Made by a program: the position numbers and the translations under genes. The notes beneath the pieces were generated by a model. That model was not told where the DNA came from, did not search any database, and worked only from the letters and a program-made list of their open reading frames with translations. 13,553 nt of DNA, taken from positions 1 to 13,553 of the forward strand of contig JBGQHM010000166.1 in NCBI GenBank assembly GCA_041497995.1, given 5' to 3'. Numbering within the stretch: the stretch's first letter is position 1; each line of letters begins with the position of its first letter. Origin of the DNA: DATKMS01 sp041497995. Its GTDB lineage: Bacteria; Desulfobacterota; Binatia; HRBIN30. Positions 1 to 6,837 of this stretch are shown here, in pieces.

Positions 1-244
1 CCACTGTGATGAGGTACCGAAGCACCGGTTCATACTACTACAACGTTGGCTGTTGGTTGGATCGTGTTCTCTATGCGCCAGCTCCTTTCCGTGAGGCTTT
101 TGCCAAGAGACTCTCGGCGAACCTGTGGAGCCCCGCCTCCAACTGACGGGACATAGTGCTTCACGGCCACCGGGATCGCAATTCGAGCCGGCCCTCTGTT
201 GGGTCGCTTACGCTGCGGTGAGCATGCACATGCCGCGACCAAGG
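1..244. other. Left edge without an assignable gene
   Basis: I could not assign a gene here. A minus-strand open frame of 70 codons (30-242) begins just past the stop of the downstream wHTH gene. It has no Shine-Dalgarno, no recognisable family motif and low-complexity ends. The base composition looks less GC-biased than the flanking genes. It could be the degraded end of an element or of a gene lying outside the window. No RNA gene or terminator is evident. Confidence 0.4.
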
Positions 245-616
245 TCAGACCGCGATGCGTAGGACGATCTCGGTCGTGGTGCTGCGCAGTGGGCTGGATG
301 CTCCCCGCCTCCGGTCTGCGACCTGGATCAGTCCGAGATCTCGAAGCACCTCCACGTCTCGGTAGACGGCCTTGAAGTCGCGCTTGGCGATGCGTGCCAG
401 CTCGGCCACGGACTTGGGCTTGCGCTTGCGGATCACACGCAAGAGCGCGAGTCGCGTCTCCGTGAGCGCTGCGCGCACGGCCTCGAGGCTCTCGAAGTAC
501 TCCCCTTGCTGCTTCTGCACCTTTTTCTTGGCCAGGATCGCTCGCATCACGCCTATGGCGTCGTCGAGAGCGTCGTCGACGGATTTGATCCTCACGCGGA
601 TGGTCTTCAGAGCCAT
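245..616 (-). CDS. Winged-helix DNA-binding protein, HVO_A0114 / TumA antitoxin-like family
   Basis: A 123-aa predicted transcriptional regulator. Residues about 52-110 form a winged helix-turn-helix with the family's hallmark order: LTETRLALLRVI, then a K/R-rich turn, SVAELARIAKRDFKAVYRD as the recognition region, and VLRDLGLIQV leading into the wing. Known members of this family are stand-alone regulators or the antitoxin half of TumE/TumA toxin-antitoxin pairs. The start at 616 (ATG, MALKTIRV) is chosen because the frame upstream is low-complexity and charged, and the conserved part begins here. No strong Shine-Dalgarno is visible. It lies 85 nt downstream of another small antitoxin-like gene on the same strand. 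No TumE-type (DUF6516) toxin is recognisable on either side, so it is either an orphan antitoxin or a partner of the 702-947 product. The family call is fairly secure; the toxin-antitoxin role is inference. Confidence 0.8.
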   Translation of the reverse strand: MALKTIRVRIKSVDDALDDAIGVMRAILAKKKVQKQQGEYFESLEAVRAALTETRLALLRVIRKRKPKSVAELARIAKRDFKAVYRDVEVLRDLGLIQVADRRRGASSPLRSTTTEIVLRIAV

Positions 617-701
617 GGAGCTACGTCTGGAAACTGGTCTATCACTTCCGCTCGGCGGCTTCGATCTGTTGAGTCGGCCGTCACTCTCGGTTGTCTCCCG
701 A

Positions 702-947
702 TCAGCCCGCCTGCCTTTTCCGGGTGCGTCGCCGCGGTAACGCCTCATCCAGGGCTAGCAGGGCGCGCAGCGCTTCGTTCACTGAGCGGGAATCGGGAAA
801 GTGCGGCACCAGCTCAGGATCGAGGATCCGCAGCAACGCGGACACCTTTGCGGCCTTCGATACGAGCCTACCTCGGGTTGCCTTTGACCAGTCGTACCGC
901 TGCAGATCCCCTTCAGGCGGGAGGGTGCGTTTAGTCCGCTTCTTCAT
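702..947 (-). CDS. Small antitoxin-like protein (FPDS-x-SVNEALR family)
   Basis: An 81-aa basic protein. The ATG at 947 is preceded at 3-nt spacing by a strong Shine-Dalgarno (AGAGGAGGA on the minus strand, 951-958), which fixes the start; longer frames upstream lack this. The N-terminus is lysine/arginine rich. Residues 19-27 read YDWSKATRG-type, and residues 41-65 carry ILDPELVPHFPDSRSVNEAL, followed by an arginine-rich tail. The LDP...FPDS..VNEALR pattern is one I associate with small, often operonic, antitoxin or DNA-binding proteins of toxin-antitoxin loci. The YDWSK segment also recalls BrnA-like antitoxins. The family is not firmly identified. It is likely co-transcribed with the wHTH gene 85 nt downstream. 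No toxin gene is adjacent. Confidence 0.7.
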   Translation of the reverse strand: MKKRTKRTLPPEGDLQRYDWSKATRGRLVSKAAKVSALLRILDPELVPHFPDSRSVNEALRALLALDEALPRRRTRKRQAG

Positions 948-1025
948 ACTTCCTCCTCTGCGTGGCAGATGCCCTGCGCGCACTGACGACGATCAGCCCG
1001 CCCGAGAGCCTCCATCTTCTCCACT

Positions 1026-2207
1026 TCACACTCGATCGCTGCGCTTGGCGAGCTTCGGACGCTTCACGCGGTCCGCGCCGCAGGCGACGGCGTGCCGCTG
1101 TAGTGCCGCGTCGAGTGCCGGCTCATCCAACTCGCGGCCCGGCTCGCGATAGAGTCTCTCGATCACCAGTGTGCCACCCACCACTCGCCCTTCCAGCCGC
1201 CCGACCAGCTCGCCTCGGTGCAAGAGCGGACTAACGTACCAGCCCCAGCGCCGAAGCTCGGGTTTCTTGTAGACCTCCCACACGTACTCGAAGCCCCACA
1301 GCTGGCGCACCAGGTCGCGGTCCCACAAGAGCGCGTCGAGCGGACCGAGGATGCGCATGCGGTCGTCGGCATCGATCACCTTGCGATCACGGAAGCCGCG
1401 TGGGGCGAGGTAGGGGCGACTCGCGCCCTCGATCGTCAGCTCCTCGATCGCGCCCTCGGCGATCAGCTCGTCCAGCAACCCCGATGTCCGCGCCCCGCGA
1501 AGCATCGACCAGCACGCCCCGCCCCCTCGCGCTAACAGGCCCGCCGACTCGACGCGTTCGAGCAACGCGAAGCGCTCGAAGGCGTGTTCGCGCGGCGCGC
1601 CGTGCACATGCGCGAGCGCGCGGTCGGGGACGTCGTAGAGCTTTCCGCGCGATCGGTCACGGCCACACACGACGATCCGGCACTGTGTCCACAGGATCTC
1701 GAGCGCCATGCTCGTCGTCTTGGCCGTGCCCTTCCAGCCGCTCCATTCCACCGGGTCGACGCGTCCGTGATCTTCGAGCTCGGCCGCCGAGATCGGGCCG
1801 CGCGCGCGCACCTCGGCGAGCACCGCGCGCACGACCTTCGGATCGACCTTGTGTGTCCGCTCCGACAGTCGCCACCACGGCGTCTCGATCGCCTGGTCAC
1901 GCCAGTACGGGAAGGCACGCGCCGCGATCAGACAGCGCTCCTTGGCGAAGTGTTCGAACGCATGCCCGGGCAAGAGATGCCGATAGACGTCGCCGCGCGC
2001 GATGCCGTCGACGCGGGCGAGGGCGACGAGGTCGGCGTTCGTGCCCATCGGATCGAGCGGGTCGACCTGCACGCAGCCGAGCCGCTCGAGCATCGCGCGC
2101 ACACCGCGTGCACCGCGCCCCACCACCCGCGCAAGCCCGAGGTGGCTGACGAGGAATCGTCGCGCATCCGCGGCGCTGAGCGTCTTTGCCGTCGCGCTCG
2201 CTTTCAT
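1026..2207 (-). CDS. ycaQ: YcaQ/AlkX-family winged-helix DNA glycosylase
   Basis: A 393-aa member of the HTH_42 / YcaQ-AlkZ superfamily. These are bacterial DNA glycosylases that remove bulky or crosslinked alkylated bases, leaving abasic sites. The N-terminus has the expected SAADARRFLVSHLGLA opening. Residues 47-49 are Q-V-D in the context GCVQVDPLDP, matching the Q-hydrophobic-D catalytic signature of the AlkX (YcaQ) branch rather than the QxQ of AlkZ. The C-terminal half has the family blocks GPLDALLWDRDLVRQLWGF (about 298-316), YKKPELRRWGWYVSPLL and GRLEGR. Length is normal. The start at 2207 is the first ATG; its ribosome site is weak (GAGAG). The MITE at 2260-2503 lies directly upstream and separates it from the GST gene, so its promoter may lie in or next to that element. 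Catalytic activity is inferred from the motif. Confidence 0.9.
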   Translation of the reverse strand: MKASATAKTLSAADARRFLVSHLGLARVVGRGARGVRAMLERLGCVQVDPLDPMGTNADLVALARVDGIARGDVYRHLLPGHAFEHFAKERCLIAARAFPYWRDQAIETPWWRLSERTHKVDPKVVRAVLAEVRARGPISAAELEDHGRVDPVEWSGWKGTAKTTSMALEILWTQCRIVVCGRDRSRGKLYDVPDRALAHVHGAPREHAFERFALLERVESAGLLARGGGACWSMLRGARTSGLLDELIAEGAIEELTIEGASRPYLAPRGFRDRKVIDADDRMRILGPLDALLWDRDLVRQLWGFEYVWEVYKKPELRRWGWYVSPLLHRGELVGRLEGRVVGGTLVIERLYREPGRELDEPALDAALQRHAVACGADRVKRPKLAKRSDRV

Positions 2208-2259
2208 GCCGCGGCTCTCGGGTCCTCAATAAGCCGACAGGGGACTCCTCTCGTCGTTG

Positions 2260-2503
2260 GGGCTTTGCACAAGAAGTGTCGGTGAAGGGTTCCTCTCCCT
2301 GCGGGAGAGGTCAGGTGAGGGGATGGGATGATGGCTTCGACGAAATGGCGCGCGGTGCGAGGGGTCGGGCTCACGCAGTCAGAACAATTGGTTGAGGAGT
2401 ATCTCATCCCCTCACCTTCGGTCCTCTCCCGGAGGGAGAGGACCGATTGCTTGTCGGTTCCGAGTACTACGGAACCAAGAGTTCGACTTCTTGTGCAAAG
2501 CCC
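2260..2503. mobile_element. MITE-like element with 18-bp terminal inverted repeats and target duplication
   Basis: A 244-bp non-coding element. Its ends are perfect inverted repeats, GGGCTTTGCACAAGAAGT at 2260-2277 and its complement at 2486-2503. It is flanked by the direct repeat CGTCGTTGG at 2252-2260 and 2503-2511, giving a 7-9 bp target duplication depending on where the end is placed. Inside are three hairpins: CCTCTCCC-TGC-GGGAGAGG (2292-2310), an 11-bp stem with a 3-nt loop at 2420-2444, and GGTTCCG-7 nt-CGGAACC (2456-2476). The inner GGTGAGGGGATG segments are also arranged as an inverted pair. No transposase is encoded, so it would need a partner transposase elsewhere. It sits between the GST stop and the ycaQ start. 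Confidence 0.85.
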
Positions 2504-2523
2504 GTCGTTGGTCGTCGGTGCCG

Positions 2524-3435
2524 TCAGGCCTGCGCCAGACGGAAACCGATGCGTGGGAAGTGGACGACGATCTCGCCGACCTGGTCGTCACGCCGGCGGA
2601 TCGCGATCTCGTGGATCGAGGACGCGACCACTTCACCGGCCACGGGGTCGAAGCCGTAGTCGTCGGGCGTCACAGTCACGCGGTCGCCGGGTTTGATGCC
2701 GTTGGGTTCGCGGGCGTCGGCGGTCGCGGCGGCTGCAGGCGCGCTCTCTGTGGCAATCTTCAAGGCCTCCTCACGGCTCATGTCGCTGCGCTCGCCCTGG
2801 CCCATGCCCTTGATGCGTTCGGACCACTCAACCACCTCCGGGAATTCGTCGAACACCACCGCCGCCGGTGGGACGTTCCGCAGAAACCACACGGGGTGGT
2901 AGCAGGCGGCGTCGGCGAGGCTGAACTGCGCGCCGAGCAGATAAGGGCCATCGGCAAGCTGGGCCGCGAGCAGGTGCGCGTAGGCGCGGCACTGCTCTTT
3001 CGCGTACGGCGCGAGCTTTGGGATGTCGTCGAAGTTGCGTCCTGGCATCATCTTGGTGCGGTCGTCGATGAACTCCTTCGGCACGTGCTCGCCGATCACC
3101 GCGAAAAGGATCGATGTTGTGGTCCAGAAAAACAAGCGATCCGCCCACAGATTCCACACGTGGCACGTACCCTCAGTGCCCGGTGGATAGATGCTCGGCT
3201 GCGGATGCAGGCGTTCGATGGTGCGCGCAATGAGCTGCGTGTCGCAGTACACGTCGGCACCGATCTGCAAGACCGGGATGCGCCGGTAGCCGCCGGTCAG
3301 CGGCAGGAGATGCGGTTTCGGCATGATCGTCGGCTGCTCCACCGCGCGCCACGCCAGGTTTTTGTAGGCGAGGACCTTCTTGATCTTCTCGGAGAACGGC
3401 GACGTGTCGTAGTGGTGCAGAATCAGCTCAGCCAT
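2524..3435 (-). CDS. Glutathione S-transferase family protein with C-terminal extension
   Basis: A 303-aa soluble protein. Residues 1-80 form a thioredoxin-like GST N-domain: a strand ending HHYDTSPFSEKIKKVL with candidate catalytic Ser12/Ser15, the cis-proline in RRIPVLQ (Pro54), and the glutathione-binding-type CDTQLIARTIE at 64-74. Residues about 90-212 are the all-helical C-domain with the conserved GPYLLGAQFSLADAACY segment. An Ala-rich linker (about 231-241) leads to a further 60 residues predicted to be beta-rich (GIKPGDRVTVTPDDYGFDPV and onward), which a standard GST of about 210-230 aa lacks. That extension resembles a small SH3-like or KOW-like barrel, but I cannot name it. The start is the ATG at 3435, preceded by AAGAGAAG; a TTG directly in front is less likely. 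The substrate is unknown. The gene lies downstream of nfo, separated by a hairpin repeat. Confidence 0.87.
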   Translation of the reverse strand: MAELILHHYDTSPFSEKIKKVLAYKNLAWRAVEQPTIMPKPHLLPLTGGYRRIPVLQIGADVYCDTQLIARTIERLHPQPSIYPPGTEGTCHVWNLWADRLFFWTTTSILFAVIGEHVPKEFIDDRTKMMPGRNFDDIPKLAPYAKEQCRAYAHLLAAQLADGPYLLGAQFSLADAACYHPVWFLRNVPPAAVVFDEFPEVVEWSERIKGMGQGERSDMSREEALKIATESAPAAAATADAREPNGIKPGDRVTVTPDDYGFDPVAGEVVASSIHEIAIRRRDDQVGEIVVHFPRIGFRLAQA

Positions 3436-3464
3436 CAAGCGCTTCTCTTACGAAAGAAAGATGG

Positions 3465-3565
3465 AACCACAGATGAACACCGATAGACACCGATGAGGAA
3501 ACTACGATTGCCTGAAGCTTTTGGATTCCTCGTCCATCGGTGTTCATCGGTGTTCATCGGTGGTT
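3465..3565. repeat. Imperfect inverted repeat built from GTTCATCGG units
   Basis: The left arm (3465-3500) reads AACCACAGATGAACACCGAT and continues ACACCGATGAGGAA. The right arm (3526-3565) is its imperfect complement, TTCCTCGTCC then three copies of the 10-bp unit ATCGGTGTTC/ATCGGTGGTT. They are separated by 25 nt. Similar 'accacagatgaacacagatg' repeats are common in intergenic DNA of several environmental phyla. The right arm overlaps the last codons and stop of nfo (stop 3544-3546). The structure would form a long hairpin in the transcript between nfo and the GST gene. Confidence 0.85.
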
Positions 3566-4380
3566 GCTCCCTCTTCTCTGAGATATTTGATCCCACGGCG
3601 CGCCCCGTCGATCGAGAGCTCCAAGATCATCGGCAAATCGGCAAAGGCCGGATGGTGCACGATTGAGAGGAGGCCATCGCGGATGGTTCCCTCGCCAGGC
3701 ACGGCGTGGCGGTCGCGCTTACAGCCGGATGGTCCTTGCGAATCGTTGAGGTGGAAGGCGATGACGCGGTCGAGGACGCCTGCGGCTTCAAGCGCCTCGG
3801 CCAGACGGTTCCCGGCGTCGGCGCCGGTCAGGTCGAAGCCCGCTGCGTGCAGATGACAGGTGTCGATGAGGACGGCGAGTCGATCGCGGGGTGCGCCGAG
3901 GTCGCGTACCAAACGGCCAATCTCGGGAATGTCCTTCCCCAGCTCGGTGCCTTCGCAACTGTTCTCGATCACGGCGCATGCACCCTCCGGCATCGACTCC
4001 ATGACTTGGCCGAGCTTGCGCGCCGCCGCGGTCAGCGCCGCATCGACGTCGGGGTGTCCTTTGGCGTAGCCGACGTGGAAGCACACGCCCGCCAACCCCA
4101 ACTGCGCGGCCAGCTGCAAGTCACCGAGCAGGCTCGAGGCTGAGGCATTCCGAATACGTCCCTCGGGACTCGCAAGGTTGACCAGCAACGTGGCGTGGAC
4201 GATGCCCCACAAGCCGGCCGCTCCGGCACGATATGCCGCCTGGTCAGCCGGATCAGGAATGCCTTCCTTTCCAAAACGCTGCGGATTGCGCAGCGTGGTT
4301 TGGAAGGCGTCGACGCCGTCGTGGCGCAAGAGCTCTGGAATCGCAGCAAGCGGTGGGTCAATGTGCAGCGCGGGACGCAT
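3544..4380 (-). CDS. nfo: Endonuclease IV (AP endonuclease family 2)
   Basis: A 278-aa zinc-dependent apurinic/apyrimidinic endonuclease of base-excision repair, cutting 5' of abasic sites in the cytoplasm. It is a TIM-barrel protein of normal length. All nine zinc ligands known from E. coli Nfo have counterparts with near-constant offset: His62, His102 (CFHVG), Glu139 (VIENS), Asp173 and His176 (DTCHLHAAGFD), His210 (FHLND), Asp223 and His225 (KRDRHAVPGEG) and Glu254 (LELS). The start is the ATG at 4380; there is no clear Shine-Dalgarno because a short tandem repeat (4383-4408) abuts the start codon. The last seven or so residues (ATTDEHR) and the stop codon are encoded by the GTTCATCGG repeat, so the original C-terminus was probably replaced. 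It could process the abasic sites made by the YcaQ-type glycosylase in the same cluster. Confidence 0.95.
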   Translation of the reverse strand: MRPALHIDPPLAAIPELLRHDGVDAFQTTLRNPQRFGKEGIPDPADQAAYRAGAAGLWGIVHATLLVNLASPEGRIRNASASSLLGDLQLAAQLGLAGVCFHVGYAKGHPDVDAALTAAARKLGQVMESMPEGACAVIENSCEGTELGKDIPEIGRLVRDLGAPRDRLAVLIDTCHLHAAGFDLTGADAGNRLAEALEAAGVLDRVIAFHLNDSQGPSGCKRDRHAVPGEGTIRDGLLSIVHHPAFADLPMILELSIDGARRGIKYLREEGATTDEHR

Positions 4381-4382
4381 CT

Positions 4383-4408
4383 GATTGCGGATTTTGGATT
4401 GCGGATTT
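4383..4408. repeat. Short tandem repeat abutting the nfo start
   Basis: Two copies of GATTGCGGATTT (4383-4394 and 4397-4408), 14-bp period. On the minus strand this reads as AAATCCGCAATCC units ending 2 nt before the nfo ATG. It occupies the place where a ribosome-binding site would be expected. Units of this AATCCGCAATCC kind are a familiar dispersed intergenic repeat. Confidence 0.8.
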
Positions 4409-4429
4409 GTGATCTGGCCTTGACCGCGG

Positions 4430-5329
4430 CTACTTGAAGGCGGCGAGCAACTCCTCGATCGCTTTCATTTGCCCGCTGCTGGTGGACGACGGTACCAGAA
4501 TGGGCGTCTTCACACCCGCAGCGTACCACGCCTCGACGCCGTCGCGGACTTGCTGCACCGAACCGTACAGGGTGCAGTCGGCGAGCCACTTGTCGCTCAT
4601 CAAGCTGGGGATCTTGTCGTGCTCGCCGGCGGCGATGGCGCGTTGGATGGCACGCATCTCGTGTTCGTAACCGGCCTCGATCCAGTAGTTCTGATAGTTG
4701 GGTAGCATGACGTACCCGGTGAGTGTCTTTCTATTCACCGCGGCGGCCGCGGCGCGATCATCCGAGATGCAGGTCGGGATCATGTTGCCGACGAAGGCGG
4801 TGCGGGCAGCGTCTCCGAGGAACGAGAGCGAGCTCGCCATGTGTGAACGTGCTGCGTTTGCCCACACCGCACCCTGCCCGATCTCTGCGGAGAGCTGCAC
4901 CATCTTCTTGCGCAGCGTGGCGAGAACGACCGGCGGCAGGTCGCCCCAGCGTTGCGCACCCTTGCGCAGCTGCTCGACGAAGCTGCGGACATCCGCGAGC
5001 GGTTTGCCGGTCTTGAGGCCGAGCCGCGAGTTGGTCGGCGCGTGACTGATGCCGATGCCGAAGTAGAAGCGTCCGCGGCTGAGCTCATGGATCAGCGTCG
5101 CGGTCTGTGCGTAATCGAACGCATGCCGTGTGTAGATGTTGGCGATGGCGGTACCGAACTGGATCTCCTTCGTGCACAACGCCAGCGCCTCGCACAGGCC
5201 CACACCATCACCGAAACTTGGACAGTAGAGGCCCGAGAAGCCCTGGCGTTCGATTTCCTGCGCCACCTCAAGGGTGGCTTGCCGGCGGCGGGCCATAGCG
5301 GCCAGGCTGAGGGCGGGTTTACGTGTCAT
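4430..5329 (-). CDS. LLM-class (luciferase-like) flavin/F420-dependent oxidoreductase
   Basis: A 299-aa TIM-barrel oxidoreductase of the bacterial luciferase-like superfamily. Supporting segments are ATLEVAQEIERQGFSGLYCP near the N-terminus, the conserved FGTAIANIYTRHAFDYAQTA stretch (about 58-77) with the second-strand T/A-rich turn, LSRGRFYFGIGISHAP (about 83-98), the GAVWANAARSHM region (about 153-164), and the C-terminal GSVQQVRDGVEAWYAAGVKTPIL block. Members use FMNH2 or reduced F420 to oxidise or reduce small organic substrates; the cofactor cannot be told from sequence alone. It is slightly short compared with most members (about 320-350 aa). The start at 5329 (ATG) has TAGGAG at 7-nt spacing (5337-5342). 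It lies 49 nt upstream of nfo on the same strand and may be co-transcribed. The substrate is unknown. Confidence 0.9.
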   Translation of the reverse strand: MTRKPALSLAAMARRRQATLEVAQEIERQGFSGLYCPSFGDGVGLCEALALCTKEIQFGTAIANIYTRHAFDYAQTATLIHELSRGRFYFGIGISHAPTNSRLGLKTGKPLADVRSFVEQLRKGAQRWGDLPPVVLATLRKKMVQLSAEIGQGAVWANAARSHMASSLSFLGDAARTAFVGNMIPTCISDDRAAAAAVNRKTLTGYVMLPNYQNYWIEAGYEHEMRAIQRAIAAGEHDKIPSLMSDKWLADCTLYGSVQQVRDGVEAWYAAGVKTPILVPSSTSSGQMKAIEELLAAFK

Positions 5330-5430
5330 GCGCGTGCTCCTAGTCGTCTGTGTCGCGGTCGGCGGTCTTCGATAACACGGGCGCGCCGTCCGTCAAAGAC
5401 CGTGGCGGTGACTTTCTTACCGCGGCGCGT

Positions 5431-6489
5431 TCACAAGAGCTTGGTCAGCTCGTCACGCTCTGACCACACGAAGCGGACGCGCTTGCCGCCGCGGTGCGCG
5501 GCGACGCCGCTGCCGCGCGCGACGCTGCCGATGGCGACGGCGGGGATCCGTCGCCGACGCAATCCGCGGATCAGAGCGGCAACTCGCGTCTCTGGCAGTG
5601 TCAGCAACAGGGCGCCTGAGCCGATGAGGCCCAGCGGCTGCAGGCCGAAGCGTTCGCACAAGCGGGCCGTGTGTGGGTGGATGGGGATACTGTCGAGGTC
5701 GACCACGAAACGTTTGTGCGCCGCCGTTGCTAACTCATAGAGGCCCGCAGCCACGCCCCCCTCCGTCGGATCGTGCATGCTGGTCGCACCGGCGCGAGCG
5801 GCATACAGCGCCTCGGCGACGACCGAAATGCCCGGACGATGATGAAACTGCGCTGCCTCCGCCTGACCGCGTCGTCCCAGCAGCATCCGCGCCTCCGATG
5901 CGAAGGTTCGCGCAATGATCGACGTGCCTTCAATTCCCGCCGTCTTGGTCAGCACGATTGCGTCCCCGATGCGCGCGCCGCTGGAGGTAACTAGTCCCGT
6001 CTTCTCGACGAGACCTTGCATGTCGCCGGCGACAATTGGCTGCCGGACGGCGGGCGATACCTCGGTGTGCCCACCGGTGACCGCGATTCCCAGGCGACGA
6101 GCGCTCCGATCGATGTCACGCACGATGGCGCGGACCACGGCAGGGCTGCTCCTTGGCGGCACGATGATCGTCGCCTGAAACCACGCCGGACGCGCTCCCA
6201 TCACTGCAACGTCGTTGGCGTTGACGTTCACCGCGTACCAGCCTATCTCGTCGGCGGTGAACGTGACTGGATCGCTCTTCAAGATCAGGTACTGGGAACC
6301 GATGTTGATAACGGCAGCGTCCTCGCCGAACGTCGGTCCGAGGACGACGCGCCGATCACGTGCCCCGCGAAACCGGAGGAGAGATCGCAGCAGCCGTGGC
6401 GGTAGCTTACCCGGCGGTAGCAGCTGCGGGCGACTAGCGGCGCGGGTGCGCACCGTTCTCGGCGGGGTGTCTGCCGTCTGGTTGGTCAA
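5431..6489 (-). CDS. AIR synthase-like (PurM/HypE/ThiL superfamily) protein
   Basis: A 352-aa protein with the two-domain ATP-binding fold of PurM, HypE and ThiL. Visible blocks are GPTFGEDAAVI (51-61), LKSDPVTF (70-77), the NVNANDVAVMGARPAWF helix-turn (88-104), GGHTEVSP (139-146), the start of the second domain at AIVLTKTAGIEGT (177-189), MHDPTEGGVAAGLYELA (238-254) and GSGALL (290-295). These enzymes transfer or activate phosphate on small metabolites or carbamoyl groups. No HypE-type C-terminal PRxC motif is present, so hydrogenase maturation is not indicated, and no thiamine or purine genes adjoin. The best label is a generic AIR-synthase-related protein. The start is uncertain: TTG at 6489, 6 nt after the hpf stop, suggests translational coupling; GTG at 6453 is the alternative. 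The first 30 residues are Pro/Arg-rich and unconserved. Confidence 0.82.
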   Translation of the reverse strand: MTNQTADTPPRTVRTRAASRPQLLPPGKLPPRLLRSLLRFRGARDRRVVLGPTFGEDAAVINIGSQYLILKSDPVTFTADEIGWYAVNVNANDVAVMGARPAWFQATIIVPPRSSPAVVRAIVRDIDRSARRLGIAVTGGHTEVSPAVRQPIVAGDMQGLVEKTGLVTSSGARIGDAIVLTKTAGIEGTSIIARTFASEARMLLGRRGQAEAAQFHHRPGISVVAEALYAARAGATSMHDPTEGGVAAGLYELATAAHKRFVVDLDSIPIHPHTARLCERFGLQPLGLIGSGALLLTLPETRVAALIRGLRRRRIPAVAIGSVARGSGVAAHRGGKRVRFVWSERDELTKLL

Positions 6490-6495
6490 TGCACA

Positions 6496-6837
6496 TCAAG
6501 TGGGCAGCTGCGGGCGCCGCCGCGACGCTTCTTGCTTCTTGTGGTGTTTCCGTCGCTCGACCCACCCTTGAAGCTCGTGCTCAAGCGCCGAGAAGGCGGC
6601 GTGAATGGCATCACCCATGTTTGCTTGAGCCTTATGCACGCGCATCGTGTCACTCGGTACGCTGACCAGTAGCCGTGCTTCTTCGTTGCCACGAAGGTGA
6701 TGGGTACTGTGTACCAGCGTGACGTGAAGGCGAACGATGTCTTTACAGAAATCGGTCAATTTTGCGGCGCGCCGCTGAATGATTGCCTCCCACCGGGGAT
6801 GCACCTCACTGTGTTGAGCCTTGATATCGATTCGCAT
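6496..6837 (-). CDS. hpf: Short ribosome hibernation-promoting factor (HPF/RaiA/YfiA family)
   Basis: A 113-aa S30AE-domain protein. It begins MRIDIKAQHSEVHP, matching the first strand and loop of HPF. The second strand VRLHVTLVHSTHHLRGNEEA, the third strand LLVSVPSDTMRVHKAQANMG and the helix DAIHAAFSALEHELQGWVERRKHH follow in the family order. The basic C-terminal tail is short, so it is the short form that binds the 30S decoding region and lacks the long-form dimerisation domain. Family role: ribosome inactivation in starvation or stationary phase. The start at 6837 (ATG) has GGAGG 10 nt upstream (6848-6852). The stop is 6 nt before the next gene's probable TTG start, so the AIR-synthase-like gene is likely its operon partner. 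It is the first gene of the minus-strand run. Confidence 0.92.
   Translation of the reverse strand: MRIDIKAQHSEVHPRWEAIIQRRAAKLTDFCKDIVRLHVTLVHSTHHLRGNEEARLLVSVPSDTMRVHKAQANMGDAIHAAFSALEHELQGWVERRKHHKKQEASRRRPQLPT

Noticed and set aside
2392..3486. Plus-strand open frame of 364 codons across the MITE and opposite the GST gene
   Set aside because: It starts inside the mobile element and continues antisense to a clear GST; no protein features of its own.
3465..3565. CRISPR-like array because of regularly repeated 10-bp units
   Set aside because: Units are contiguous with no spacers, too short, and arranged as an inverted pair.
5326..5430. Open extension of the AIR-synthase-like frame past its TGA (about 33 codons)
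   Set aside because: No start codon inside, Arg-rich composition and no sign of programmed read-through; most likely chance in GC-rich DNA.
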